From Acidimicrobiia bacterium (lineage in GTDB: Bacteria > Actinomycetota > Acidimicrobiia > IMCC26256 > PALSA-610), in the NCBI GenBank assembly GCA_036271555.1, contig DATBAK010000039.1, positions 1 to 64,000 on the forward strand: 64,000 nucleotides of DNA, in the 5' to 3' direction. The translations under genes were made by a program, and so were the position numbers. The notes under the pieces are model-generated. The model was not told where the DNA came from, did no database searches, and saw only the letters and a list, made by a program, of their open reading frames with translations. Positions 33,922-42,605 of this stretch are shown piece after piece (the first letter of the stretch is position 1; each line of letters begins with the position of its first letter).

Positions 33922-34713
33922 GAGCGTGCGCGAGATCACCTGGAAGTACCGCACGCCGTAGAAGGTGTTCTTGCCCTTCTTGCTCTCGCCCGCGTTGCGG
34001 ACGCGCATGACCGTGGGCACCTCGGCGACGCGGAAGCCGTTCATGATGGCGCCGATGAGCAGCTCCGACGTTTGATACTGCGGCTGCGTCTGGCGCACCT
34101 TCGCCGTCACCTCGACGCGCATCGCCCGCAGCCCGCTCGAGCTGTCGGTGATGTGCGCGCGGGTCGTGAAGCTGATGAGCGCGGAGAAGAAGCGCACGCC
34201 GAGGTTGCGCACCGCGTCGGTGTTCTCGGTGCTGCCCAGGCGGCGGGAGCCGATGACGAGGTCGGCGCGGTCGGTCTCGAGCAGCGACACCATCGCCGGG
34301 AGATCGCCGGGGTCCCACTGGCCGTCGGCGTCGAGCGTCGCGATGTAGCGGGCTCCGCCCTCGCGCGCGATCCGGTAGCCGGCGCGTAGCGCGGTGCCGT
34401 GGCCGCAGTTGCGCTCGAGCCGGCACACCTGCGCGCCGTGCTCGAGGGCGACGCCCTCCGTGCCGTCGGTGCTGCCGTCGTCGATGACGAGGACGGTGAC
34501 TGCGAGGTCGCAGATCGTGTCCGGGAGCTCGTCGATCACGGGCCCGATCCCCGACGCCTCGTTCAACGCCGCGATCACGATCACGAGCGGCGCGAGCTTC
34601 TCGTCGCCGCGCTCGGCGTGGAACGTGGTGATCGCGGCATCGACGATGCGGGGCGCATCGGCGTTCTCGTGGAGCGCTCGCGTGACCTGGTCGCGTTCAG
34701 CGGCTGGCGCCAA
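33877..34713 (-). CDS. GT2 glycosyltransferase (DPM1-like, soluble)
   Basis: A 278-residue family 2 enzyme: LVIVIAALNEASGIGPVIDE, VLVIDDGSTDGT, YIATLDADGQWDPGDL and DSSSGLRAMR are the standard DPM1-type motifs. No C-terminal membrane helices are seen. It probably makes a polyprenyl-phosphate sugar. The start is a TTG at 34713, supported by GGGAGGA five bases upstream, the strongest ribosome-binding site near it. It is downstream of a second GT2 gene on the same strand (39-base gap) and ends inside the convergent GtrA gene. Confidence 0.88.
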   Translation of the reverse strand: MAPAAERDQVTRALHENADAPRIVDAAITTFHAERGDEKLAPLVIVIAALNEASGIGPVIDELPDTICDLAVTVLVIDDGSTDGTEGVALEHGAQVCRLERNCGHGTALRAGYRIAREGGARYIATLDADGQWDPGDLPAMVSLLETDRADLVIGSRRLGSTENTDAVRNLGVRFFSALISFTTRAHITDSSSGLRAMRVEVTAKVRQTQPQYQTSELLIGAIMNGFRVAEVPTVMRVRNAGESKKGKNTFYGVRYFQVISRTLLREWRDRILRSRSH

Positions 34714-34752
34714 CGGATCCTCCCTCGTGCGGATCGGCGGGTCGCAAGGAGA

Positions 34753-35736
34753 TTACGGCGCCGACACCACGCGAGAGCGGTCCTCGGCGCCGGCGTCGAC
34801 CCGCGCCGACGCCGCGATCACCGGCCGACTCACCACCACGCCGCGCGTTCGGTAGACGATCAGCTCCGCGAGCAGCCCGAGCGACGCGAACTGGAGCCCG
34901 ACGAGGACGAAGAGCACGCCCGCGATGAGCGCGGGTCGCGAGCCGATCGCGTGGCCGTTCAGCTTGTCGACGAGCATCCAGACGAGCAGCAGGCTGCCGA
35001 GCCCGCCACAGCCCAGCCCCACACCGCCCAGGATGTGGAACGGCCGCGTCTTGTAGGTCGTGAGGAACTTCACGGTGACGAGGTCGAAGAAGCCGCGCCA
35101 GAAGCGCGCCCGCCCGAACTTCGACTCGCCGTGCAGCCGCGCGCGGTGCGGAACGTCGACCTCGCCGACCGCGAATCCGCTCGACGCCGCGAGCACCGGG
35201 ATGTAGCGGTGGAGCTCGCCGTACAGGTCGAGCTCGTCGACGAGGTCGCGGCGGATCGCCTTGAGCCCGCTGTTGAAGTCGCGACCGGGGACGCCGGTGA
35301 TCTTCGACGTCATCCAGTTGTAGAGCTTCGATGTCGACCGCTTGATGAAGCGGTCGTTGCGCTGGGAGCGTCGCCCGGTCACGAGGTCGAGGCCACCGTC
35401 GAGCGCCGCGAGCAACGTGGGGATCGCGGCCGGGTCGTCCTGGCCGTCGGCGTCCATGAGCACGACGACCTTGCCGCGCGTGAGCGCGAAGCCCGCCTGC
35501 AGCGCCTCCGACTTGCCGCTGTTGCGGCGGAACGAGAGCCAGCGCAGCCGCTCGTAGCGGGTGCCGAGATCGGCGAGCACGTCGATCGTGCCGTCGCTGC
35601 TGCCGTCGTCGACGACAACGATCTCGTAGTCGAGGTCCGTCGACGCGAGCTGCGTGGTGATCTCCTCGACCACGGCCGGGAGGTTCGGCGCCTCGTTGTA
35701 GGCGGGCAGCAGGAGCGACAGGTCGATCGACGTCAT
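34753..35736 (-). CDS. GT2 polyprenyl-phosphate glycosyltransferase (ArnC/GtrB-like)
   Basis: Start chosen at ATG 35736 (MTSIDLSLLLPAYNEAPNL), giving 327 residues; an upstream in-frame start at 35859 would add a tail unlike the family. Motifs are VVVDDGSSDGT, VVLMDADGQDDPAAI and DFNSGLKAIRRD, with two C-terminal helices (about 232-255 and 268-290), as in GtrB/ArnC enzymes that load undecaprenyl phosphate with a sugar. With the GtrA gene close by and GT-C-like genes on both sides, this fits a GtrA-GtrB-type system for modifying a glycan outside the membrane. Confidence 0.9.
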   Translation of the reverse strand: MTSIDLSLLLPAYNEAPNLPAVVEEITTQLASTDLDYEIVVVDDGSSDGTIDVLADLGTRYERLRWLSFRRNSGKSEALQAGFALTRGKVVVLMDADGQDDPAAIPTLLAALDGGLDLVTGRRSQRNDRFIKRSTSKLYNWMTSKITGVPGRDFNSGLKAIRRDLVDELDLYGELHRYIPVLAASSGFAVGEVDVPHRARLHGESKFGRARFWRGFFDLVTVKFLTTYKTRPFHILGGVGLGCGGLGSLLLVWMLVDKLNGHAIGSRPALIAGVLFVLVGLQFASLGLLAELIVYRTRGVVVSRPVIAASARVDAGAEDRSRVVSAP

Positions 35737-35886
35737 CGTGAGCTCATCTCCGCCGTCCAGCCACCGTTCGGCGCACCGGACCCATGCCCCCGGCCGTTGC
35801 CCCGCCGCGTCGAGCGGCTCCGGGAAAGCCCCGCATGGTAGCCGTCGCCATCTGACCACCCGCCGGGACGGCCCGCGTCCGGAGCC

Positions 35887-38226
35887 GTGGGTTCAGCGGT
35901 TTTACCGCGACCCGCTGGTACCGTCGCGCCGACCGGTCACCGCCGAGGAAGGTCGATCACGAGCGCGGTAGCGGAACGAGAGAGCGCCGATTTCGACGCG
36001 ACCGCGGCCTCCCCGGCGGACCCGAAGGCCGGACGTCGCGGTTCGGATTCGATGCGTCATTTCGCGGTGCTCGCGGCCGTCCTCGGCGTCGGCTTGATCG
36101 TCCTGCACATCACGCAGGTGCTGCGGCTGCAGGCGCCGCAGATCTTCACCGACGAGGGCGGCTACCTCGCGAACGCGCGGTACATGGTGTCCGGCTACGG
36201 CCGCACCGGCTCGGGCTACGCGTCGGGCTACAGCCTGCTGCTCGTGCCGGCCGCGCTCTTCACCACCGCGCCGATTCGCTTCTACCACGCCGCGCTCGTC
36301 ACGAACGCAGTCCTCTCGGTGATCTCGCCGCTGCTCGCGCTGATGCTGGTGCGCACGTTGCAGCCGAAGTCAGGACGCTGGGTCGCGCTCGTCACCGCGG
36401 CGCTCGTCGCGTTCGCGCCGCTCGCGTTCTACTTCGTCGGCCTGACGATGTCGGAGAACGCGCTGCTCCCCGCGACGCTCGCCGCGGCCCTCCTGCTCGC
36501 GCGCGCCGCCGTACGCGACGAGCGCTGGGCGCGTCTCGGCGCGGCGGCGGCCGGCGCCTTCGCGTACTGGACGTCGCCGCGCGGCATCATCGTCACCGCC
36601 GCGACGCTCGTCGCGCTCGCGTGGCTCACGTTCGACGAACGCCGTTCGTTCCTCTCGCTGCTGCCCGAGGTCGGCACGATTGCGGTCGCCGCGTTCGTCG
36701 GCAAGGTCTTCACGCGCGCGGTGAACGGCACGAGCAACACGGCGGGCTACGGCGGGCTCACCCAGGGCATCACGTCGGTCGTGAAGCACCCGGGCCTCTG
36801 GAGCCACTGGCTCGGCGCCGTGCTCGGCCGCTTCGCGTACCTCGGGGTGGCGTCGGCCGGGCTCACGATCGTGGGCCTCGTCGTCTCGATCGGGTGGCTC
36901 GTGGGCCGCCGCCCCGCGCCCGACGACGCGCTCCAGCGCGCGCGGCGCAGCGTCGCGGTGTTCGCGGTGCTCTCGATCGTGGTGACGGTGCTCGCCGACG
37001 CGGCACGCGTCGCGGGCATCAGCAAGTTCGACCGCATCGACCACCTCTACTTCGGCCGCTACAACGAGGTCCTCGCGCTGCCTGCGCTCGTGATCGGCGC
37101 GAGCTGGATGCTGTCGCACGCGCGTCGCCGGCGCGGGCTCGGCGTCGTGGTCGTGGTGGGTGGCGGCCTCTTCGTCGCACTCGGGCTCGTGCGCGTGCTG
37201 ATCCCGCACCCGCCGCCGAACCACCCGGTGATGGCGGCCGCGGTGCCTGCGTGGATCCCGCTCAACTGGTTCCTCAACCTCGACACGTTGCCGAGCGCGC
37301 TCCTCGCGGGCGCCGCGATCGCGACGCTTGCGCTCGCGCTCCTCTGGGTCGAGCCGCGCGTGTTCGGAATCGTGCTCGTCGTCGTGATCGCGCCCGCGGT
37401 CGCGGTGAGCCACATCCGCAACCTCGAGCCGCCGTCGGTCGGCAGCGCGGCGCGCGGCACGTTGAGCCACGCGATCGAAGCGCTCGGCAAGCAGGGCGTG
37501 CCGACGAAGTGCGCGGAGTTCGAGCAGGTCCCGAACGTCGGCGACCTCCTGTGGGAGGAGTACGACTACCGCTTCCTCGTCCCGAAGACGACGTTCGTCC
37601 ACGCGCCGAACGGACCGAACCCGAAGTGCGGACCGCTCGTGATCTCGAGCGGGTTGTCGTACGCGACGCGCAACCCCGCGGCGCGACTCGTCGCGCTCGA
37701 GAACTACTCCAACCTCACCTTGTGGCTCGACACGTCGCGCGTCTCGCCGACGCTGCGCGCCAAGGTGGCGCAGGCGGGACTGCTCACGCCGAACAACCCG
37801 TGCACCGCGCTGCCCGCCGCCGCGTACCAGGCGCCGATCACCGCGACCGTCACGCTCGCGCCCGGACAGAACGTGTCGACCACGATCGTCGACATCTCGG
37901 TCGCGCACGCCGGGGCCGGTGCGCCATGGCTCGCGTCGCTCGGCACGCTGAACGCGAACCGCTGCGGCCAGGTCGACCTCATCGCCTCGGTGTTCGACGA
38001 GGCCCAGCAGCCCGTGTACGTGCGCACGATTCCGTTGCCGCGCACCGTCCTGCCCGGCGACACGGTGCACGTGCGCGAGCCGCTCGCCGATCCCAAGCTC
38101 GGTCCCAAGACGTTCACCCTGCGCGCCAACCACGCGTACTCGGTGCGCATCGCACTCGTGCAGCAGGGCGTCCGCGTCTTCGGGGGACCTCGGGGCACCG
38201 GGGTCGTGCAGGCGCTGCACACCTGA
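35887..38226 (+). CDS. GT-C type membrane protein, tandem paralogue A
   Basis: A multipass protein of up to 779 residues. FTDEGGYLANARYMVSGYGR after helix 1 has the acidic residues expected of a GT39-like active site, and about eleven helices precede a soluble C-terminal domain of roughly 250 residues. It is a tandem duplicate of the next gene. The start is uncertain: GTG 35887 is the first in-frame start, but a TACCGT hexamer at 35919 and a strong GAGGAAGG at 35943-35950 lie after it with no usual start codon behind them. ATG 36052 aligns with the paralogue's start, yet residues between look coding-like. The function is probably sugar transfer outside the membrane. Confidence 0.78.
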   Translation: MGSAVLPRPAGTVAPTGHRRGRSITSAVAERESADFDATAASPADPKAGRRGSDSMRHFAVLAAVLGVGLIVLHITQVLRLQAPQIFTDEGGYLANARYMVSGYGRTGSGYASGYSLLLVPAALFTTAPIRFYHAALVTNAVLSVISPLLALMLVRTLQPKSGRWVALVTAALVAFAPLAFYFVGLTMSENALLPATLAAALLLARAAVRDERWARLGAAAAGAFAYWTSPRGIIVTAATLVALAWLTFDERRSFLSLLPEVGTIAVAAFVGKVFTRAVNGTSNTAGYGGLTQGITSVVKHPGLWSHWLGAVLGRFAYLGVASAGLTIVGLVVSIGWLVGRRPAPDDALQRARRSVAVFAVLSIVVTVLADAARVAGISKFDRIDHLYFGRYNEVLALPALVIGASWMLSHARRRRGLGVVVVVGGGLFVALGLVRVLIPHPPPNHPVMAAAVPAWIPLNWFLNLDTLPSALLAGAAIATLALALLWVEPRVFGIVLVVVIAPAVAVSHIRNLEPPSVGSAARGTLSHAIEALGKQGVPTKCAEFEQVPNVGDLLWEEYDYRFLVPKTTFVHAPNGPNPKCGPLVISSGLSYATRNPAARLVALENYSNLTLWLDTSRVSPTLRAKVAQAGLLTPNNPCTALPAAAYQAPITATVTLAPGQNVSTTIVDISVAHAGAGAPWLASLGTLNANRCGQVDLIASVFDEAQQPVYVRTIPLPRTVLPGDTVHVREPLADPKLGPKTFTLRANHAYSVRIALVQQGVRVFGGPRGTGVVQALHT

Positions 38227-38260
38227 CGGTCGCGCGAGCAGGCCGACTCCGAGCGCCGTG

Positions 38261-40381
38261 ATGGAACGCCGCCGCGCCTTCGCCGCGCTCGGAGTCGGGC
38301 TCGCGCTCGGTGTCGTGGTGCTGCACCTGCTCCAGGTGCAGCACTTCCCCGCGCCGCACCTCTACCCGGACGAGGCCGGCTACCTCGGCGACGCGCGCGA
38401 CCTCGCTTCCGGTTACGGGCGCAGCGGCGCGGGCTACTTCGCGGGCTACAGCCTCTTCCTCGTTCCGGCCGCGCGGTTCACGTCGACTCCGCTGCGCTAC
38501 TACCACGCCGCGCTCGTGACGAACGCGGTGATGTCCGCGGGCTCACCGCTGCTCGCGCTCTTGCTCGTGCGCGCGCTGCGACCTCGCGCACCGCGTTGGG
38601 TCGCGTTGGTGACCGCCGGTCTCGTCGCGTTCGCGCCGCTCGCGTTCTACTACGTCGGGCTTGCGATGTCGGAGAACGCGTTGCTCCCGACCACGCTCGC
38701 GATCGCGGTGCTGCTCGCGCACGCGGCGCGGCGGCGCGCGACCTCGGCCCGTCTCGGTGCCGCGGCCGCGGCCGCGTTCGCGTACTGGGTCTCGCCGCGC
38801 GGTCTGATCGTCGTCGGCGCGACATTCGTCGCGCTGGTGCTGCTCGCGTTCGACGAACGCCGCTCGTGGCGCACCGTGGTGCCGGAGACCGGGCTCCTCG
38901 CGGTGTTGAGCCTCGCCGGTCGCAACTTCAGCCGCGCGGTGAGCGGCACCGGCCACACGAAGGGCTACAACGGGCTCACCGAAGGGCTCACGAACGTCGC
39001 GCGGCATCCCGGAAATTGGGCTCCGTGGCTCGGCGCGCTCCTCGGACGGTTCGCGTATCTCGGGGTCGCGTCGGCGGGCCTCACGATCGTGGGCCTGATC
39101 GTCGCGACGCGCTGGCTCACGTCGGGGCGCGCGCAACCGGGCGACCGCGAGCACGCGGCCCGGCGGAGCGTCGCGGTGTTCGCGCTCGCGTCGGTCGCCG
39201 TCACCGCGGTGGCCGACGCCGCGCGCGTCACCGGCATCGCCGCGTTCGACCGCACCGACCACCTCTATTTCGGCCGCTACAACGAAGTCGTCGCGCTCCC
39301 GGCGCTCGTCATCGGCGCGAGCTGGCTGCTCTCGCGACGGGACGCGGCGCGGGCATTCAGAGTCGCGGCGGGCGTCGGCGCCGGCATCTTCGTCGCGCGG
39401 CTCGCCGTGCCGGTGCTCGTTCGCCGGCCGCATCACGGCGTGGTGTCGGCCGCGGTGCCGGCCTGGGTGCCGATCCACCGTCTGTTGCACGTCGACACGC
39501 TCGGCGCGGCCGTGCTCATCGGCGCCGCGATCGCGACGGTCGCACTGCTCCTGATCGCGTGGCGGCCGCGCGTCTTCGCGGTCGTGGTGCTGCTCGTCGT
39601 CGCGCTCGCGGTCGCGGTCGGTCAGTTCGGTGATCTGGAGGCGTCGTCGGCGCGCAGCCTCGATCGCGCGACGGTCGTCCACGCCATCAACACGCTCGCG
39701 CAGCAGGGCGTTCCCACGCAGTGCATCGAGCTCGATCGCGAGACGGTCGCGACCTCCGAGAACTTCGAATACAACGATCGCTTCCTCCTGCCGAAGACGC
39801 GCTTCCTCGGTACGTACGGGCCACCGCGCACCGGATGCGGACCGCTCGTACTCGGCACCGGCCTCGCGTACGGCGCGCACCACCCGGCGGCGCGCCTCGT
39901 GGCCGCGGAGACCGACTCGGACTGGCTGCTCTGGCTCGACGAGTCGCGGCTGCCCGCGCGCACGCGCGCCGCGGTCGCGCGCGCGGGCCTCGCCGGCGCG
40001 CCCGACCCGTGCACCGCGATGCCCGCGACGGCGTACGACGCGCGCATCGACGCGACCGTCGCCGCGACCGAGCTCCGCGTCTCGGTGCATCACATCGGTG
40101 CGGGCGCACCGTGGCTCGGCACGCCCGTCGACCTCCGCGCCGATCGCTGTGGCCAGGTCGACGTCGTCGCGTCGGTGCTCGACGCACACGGACACACGAT
40201 CGACCGGCACACGATCCCGCTGCCCCACAGCGTGCTCCCGGGCGAGGCGGTCGATCTGCGCACGGCCCTCGCCGACACACCGCGGCGCGGCCCCGGCGAC
40301 ACCGTGCACATCGCGCTCGTGCAGGAAGGCATCCGCAGCTTCGCCACGGTCACCCGCGCGTTGCCGAGCACCAACCCTTAG
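38261..40381 (+). CDS. GT-C type membrane protein, tandem paralogue B
   Basis: ATG 38261 (or GTG 38258, one codon earlier) gives 706 residues. It aligns with the previous gene from its first helix: YPDEAGYLGDARDLASGYGR corresponds to FTDEGGYLANARYMVSGYGR, and both share YFGRYNEV in a later loop and a Cys-containing C-terminal domain. The pair is a second example of tandem duplication of GT-C-like genes in this window, the other being at 27638-31912. The stop TAG is part of a -10 hexamer for the next gene. Confidence 0.8.
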   Translation: MERRRAFAALGVGLALGVVVLHLLQVQHFPAPHLYPDEAGYLGDARDLASGYGRSGAGYFAGYSLFLVPAARFTSTPLRYYHAALVTNAVMSAGSPLLALLLVRALRPRAPRWVALVTAGLVAFAPLAFYYVGLAMSENALLPTTLAIAVLLAHAARRRATSARLGAAAAAAFAYWVSPRGLIVVGATFVALVLLAFDERRSWRTVVPETGLLAVLSLAGRNFSRAVSGTGHTKGYNGLTEGLTNVARHPGNWAPWLGALLGRFAYLGVASAGLTIVGLIVATRWLTSGRAQPGDREHAARRSVAVFALASVAVTAVADAARVTGIAAFDRTDHLYFGRYNEVVALPALVIGASWLLSRRDAARAFRVAAGVGAGIFVARLAVPVLVRRPHHGVVSAAVPAWVPIHRLLHVDTLGAAVLIGAAIATVALLLIAWRPRVFAVVVLLVVALAVAVGQFGDLEASSARSLDRATVVHAINTLAQQGVPTQCIELDRETVATSENFEYNDRFLLPKTRFLGTYGPPRTGCGPLVLGTGLAYGAHHPAARLVAAETDSDWLLWLDESRLPARTRAAVARAGLAGAPDPCTAMPATAYDARIDATVAATELRVSVHHIGAGAPWLGTPVDLRADRCGQVDVVASVLDAHGHTIDRHTIPLPHSVLPGEAVDLRTALADTPRRGPGDTVHIALVQEGIRSFATVTRALPSTNP

Positions 40382-40384
40382 GCT
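40379..40384 (+). promoter_or_regulatory. Leaderless-type -10 element TAGGCT overlapping a stop codon
   Basis: TAGGCT begins with the stop codon of the upstream gene and ends eight bases before the ATG at 40393. Confidence 0.45.
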
Positions 40385-40392
40385 CGACCGCG

Positions 40393-41418
40393 ATGGGATC
40401 GCCACCGACACCGGCCGAGCGCGGCCGCCACCTCGCGGGCCGCGCGCTGCGGTCGAGCCCACCGCCCGTCCAACGTCTGCTCCGCCGGGCCGCGGGGGCG
40501 CTCGACACCGCGGCACCGGCATCCACGACGGCGCGGGTCGATCCCGACGCGGTCTGGCGGTCGCCCGAAGTACCCCTTCCCGACGGCGTCACGCTCGCCG
40601 AGCTCGCCGCGATGTTCCGCACCTGGTCCGTGAACGGTGAGCCGCCCGGACATCTCGACGCCTACGTCGACGACTCACTCTGGCGTTTCCTCCACACGTG
40701 GGCGCTCGTGCGCGCCGAGACGGGGCCCGCGCTCGAGCTCGGCGCGAACCCGTACTTCACGACCGAGCTGCTCGCGTCGTACACCGACCTCGACCTCACG
40801 CTCGCGAACTACTACGGCACCTCCGGCGAGACGGTCGAGACCGTGTCCTATTTCCCGATCGGTGCGACGGAGCGTGTGGAGAAGAAGCACACGAGCATGC
40901 TCTTCAACGTGGAAGAGGAGCGCTTCCCGTTCGCCGACGACTCGTTCGCGGTCGTCCTGTTCTGCGAGATCATCGAGCACCTGCTCATGAACCCGCTCGC
41001 GACGCTGCGCGAGATCCACCGCGTGCTGCGACCGGGCGGGCTGCTCGTCGTCACGACACCGAACGTCGCGCGCATCGACAACGTGATGGCGATGGTGCAC
41101 GGCACCAACATCTACGACCCGTACTCGGGCTTCGGACCGTACGGGCGCCACAACCGCGAGTACACGCGCCACGAGCTCCATCGCATCCTCGAGTTCGCGG
41201 GATACCGCGTGGAGGCGTCGCACACCGCCGACGGCCATCCGTACGACCCGAACCGGTGGCCGCGCCGCGCCGAAGCGGCCCCCCTCGTCCAGTGGCGGAG
41301 CCCCGACCTCGGTCACTACTTGTTCGCACGCGCCCGCGCGACCGGCACGCCGCGCGACGGGCTGCCGGCCTCCCTCTACCGCAGCTGGCCCGCCGGCGTC
41401 ATCGTCGACGACGCCTGA
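40393..41418 (+). CDS. Class I SAM-dependent methyltransferase
   Basis: A 341-residue protein. An N-terminal part of about 100 residues precedes the SAM domain, in which motif I is altered (ALELGANPYFTTELL), while FADDSFAVVLFCEIIEHLL, LREIHRVLRPGGLLVVTTPN and the later HNREYTRHELHRILEFAGY are standard for Methyltransf_11/23. The lipid or sugar substrate is unknown. It sits at the right end of the GT-C pair and converges on the GT4 gene at 41376, overlapping it by 43 bases. Confidence 0.82.
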   Translation: MGSPPTPAERGRHLAGRALRSSPPPVQRLLRRAAGALDTAAPASTTARVDPDAVWRSPEVPLPDGVTLAELAAMFRTWSVNGEPPGHLDAYVDDSLWRFLHTWALVRAETGPALELGANPYFTTELLASYTDLDLTLANYYGTSGETVETVSYFPIGATERVEKKHTSMLFNVEEERFPFADDSFAVVLFCEIIEHLLMNPLATLREIHRVLRPGGLLVVTTPNVARIDNVMAMVHGTNIYDPYSGFGPYGRHNREYTRHELHRILEFAGYRVEASHTADGHPYDPNRWPRRAEAAPLVQWRSPDLGHYLFARARATGTPRDGLPASLYRSWPAGVIVDDA

Positions 41419-42605
41419 CGGCGCGCGACCACGTCGGTCAGGAGCGCTTCGTAGCGATCGAGCACGGTCTCCCATCCGTACTCGCGCGCGACGTAGCGAC
41501 GGCCGGCCTCACCCATCTCGTCCGCGAGCTCCGGCCGCGCGATCAAGACGTCGACCGCGGCCTCGAACTCCGCGAAGCCGGAGTACGGGATCGCGGCGTG
41601 GCTGCGGTGTGCGTGGCCCGCAAGCACCGCGCTCCGGCCCTGCACGAGCGCGGGACGGCCGTGCGCGAACGACTCGCACAACACCAGCGAGAAGCTCTCG
41701 AAGTACGACGGCTGCGCGAGCGCGAGCGCGCCGGCGAGCGCGTCGTTGCGCGTCTGCTCGTCGACGAAGCCGGTCACGACGACATCGCGCGGGCCGCCGA
41801 GGTCGACGATCGTCTCGCCGAGGAGCACGAGCCGCAACGACCCCGGATTCCGACGCTTGTACGCGTCGAAGAACGCCGTGAGCTCGGCCGCGCCCTTCGC
41901 GGGGTCGACGCGGCCGACGTAGAGCAGATACGGATCGTCGCCGAGCTCGAAGCGGCGACGGAAGCGCGCGGGATCCGCGGCACCCGCGGGCTCGATCCCG
42001 ATGCCGACGACTTCGCCCCGCGGCACGCTCGGGAAGCGGTCGCGCACGACTTCCGCTTCCTCGGGCGTGAGGTAGGCGAGCGCGTCGGGCAGCCGGAGCA
42101 CCTCGTCGAAGATCGACATGCGCAGCGGCGGCTCGTCGTGCGCGGTCGGGTGCAGCACGGTCGGGACGCGTCCCGCGCCCACGCGCAGACCGGCCCACGC
42201 GGTCCAGTAGAGGTACGTGATGAACACGACGACGTCGTGGTCGGCGGCGCGGCGGCGCAGCAGCTGCGCGAGGCGTGGAGAGTCGGGACCCTGCATCCGC
42301 ATCCACTCGCGCTGCAATGCCAGCGGCCGGGCGCGCCGCGTGGTGACCATGCGCGCGTTGAGCTCGCCGAAGAGCACCGCCGAGCGCGGCTCGCGCACCG
42401 GCACGCGGCGTACCGCGACCCCGTTGCACCACGAGAAGCCCGGCTCGAGCTCGTTCGCCCAGTCGACGTACGACTTCGCGCTCGTGGTGAGCACCTCGAC
42501 GTCGTGACCCCGCTGCACGAGTCGTTCCGCGAACGAGCGCGTGTGCTGCTCGGCGCCGCCCGCGATGTCCTCGCCGTAGCGCTGCACGACGTAGAGGACG
42601 CGCAT
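41376..42605 (-). CDS. GT4-type glycosyltransferase
   Basis: A 409-residue GT-B enzyme opening MRVLYVVQRYGEDIAGGAEQ, with YLLYVGRVDPAKGAAELTAFF and YFESFSLVLCESFAHGRPALV. It is the closest relative in the window of 18337-19527, sharing the GG.E loop, the HPTAHDEPP/HPYAHDELP segment and the RVDxxKG region. The ATG overlaps the previous stop by one base (TGATG reading). It is third and last of a minus-strand run with another GT4 enzyme and a methyltransferase. Confidence 0.88.
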   Translation of the reverse strand: MRVLYVVQRYGEDIAGGAEQHTRSFAERLVQRGHDVEVLTTSAKSYVDWANELEPGFSWCNGVAVRRVPVREPRSAVLFGELNARMVTTRRARPLALQREWMRMQGPDSPRLAQLLRRRAADHDVVVFITYLYWTAWAGLRVGAGRVPTVLHPTAHDEPPLRMSIFDEVLRLPDALAYLTPEEAEVVRDRFPSVPRGEVVGIGIEPAGAADPARFRRRFELGDDPYLLYVGRVDPAKGAAELTAFFDAYKRRNPGSLRLVLLGETIVDLGGPRDVVVTGFVDEQTRNDALAGALALAQPSYFESFSLVLCESFAHGRPALVQGRSAVLAGHAHRSHAAIPYSGFAEFEAAVDVLIARPELADEMGEAGRRYVAREYGWETVLDRYEALLTDVVARRQASSTMTPAGQLR

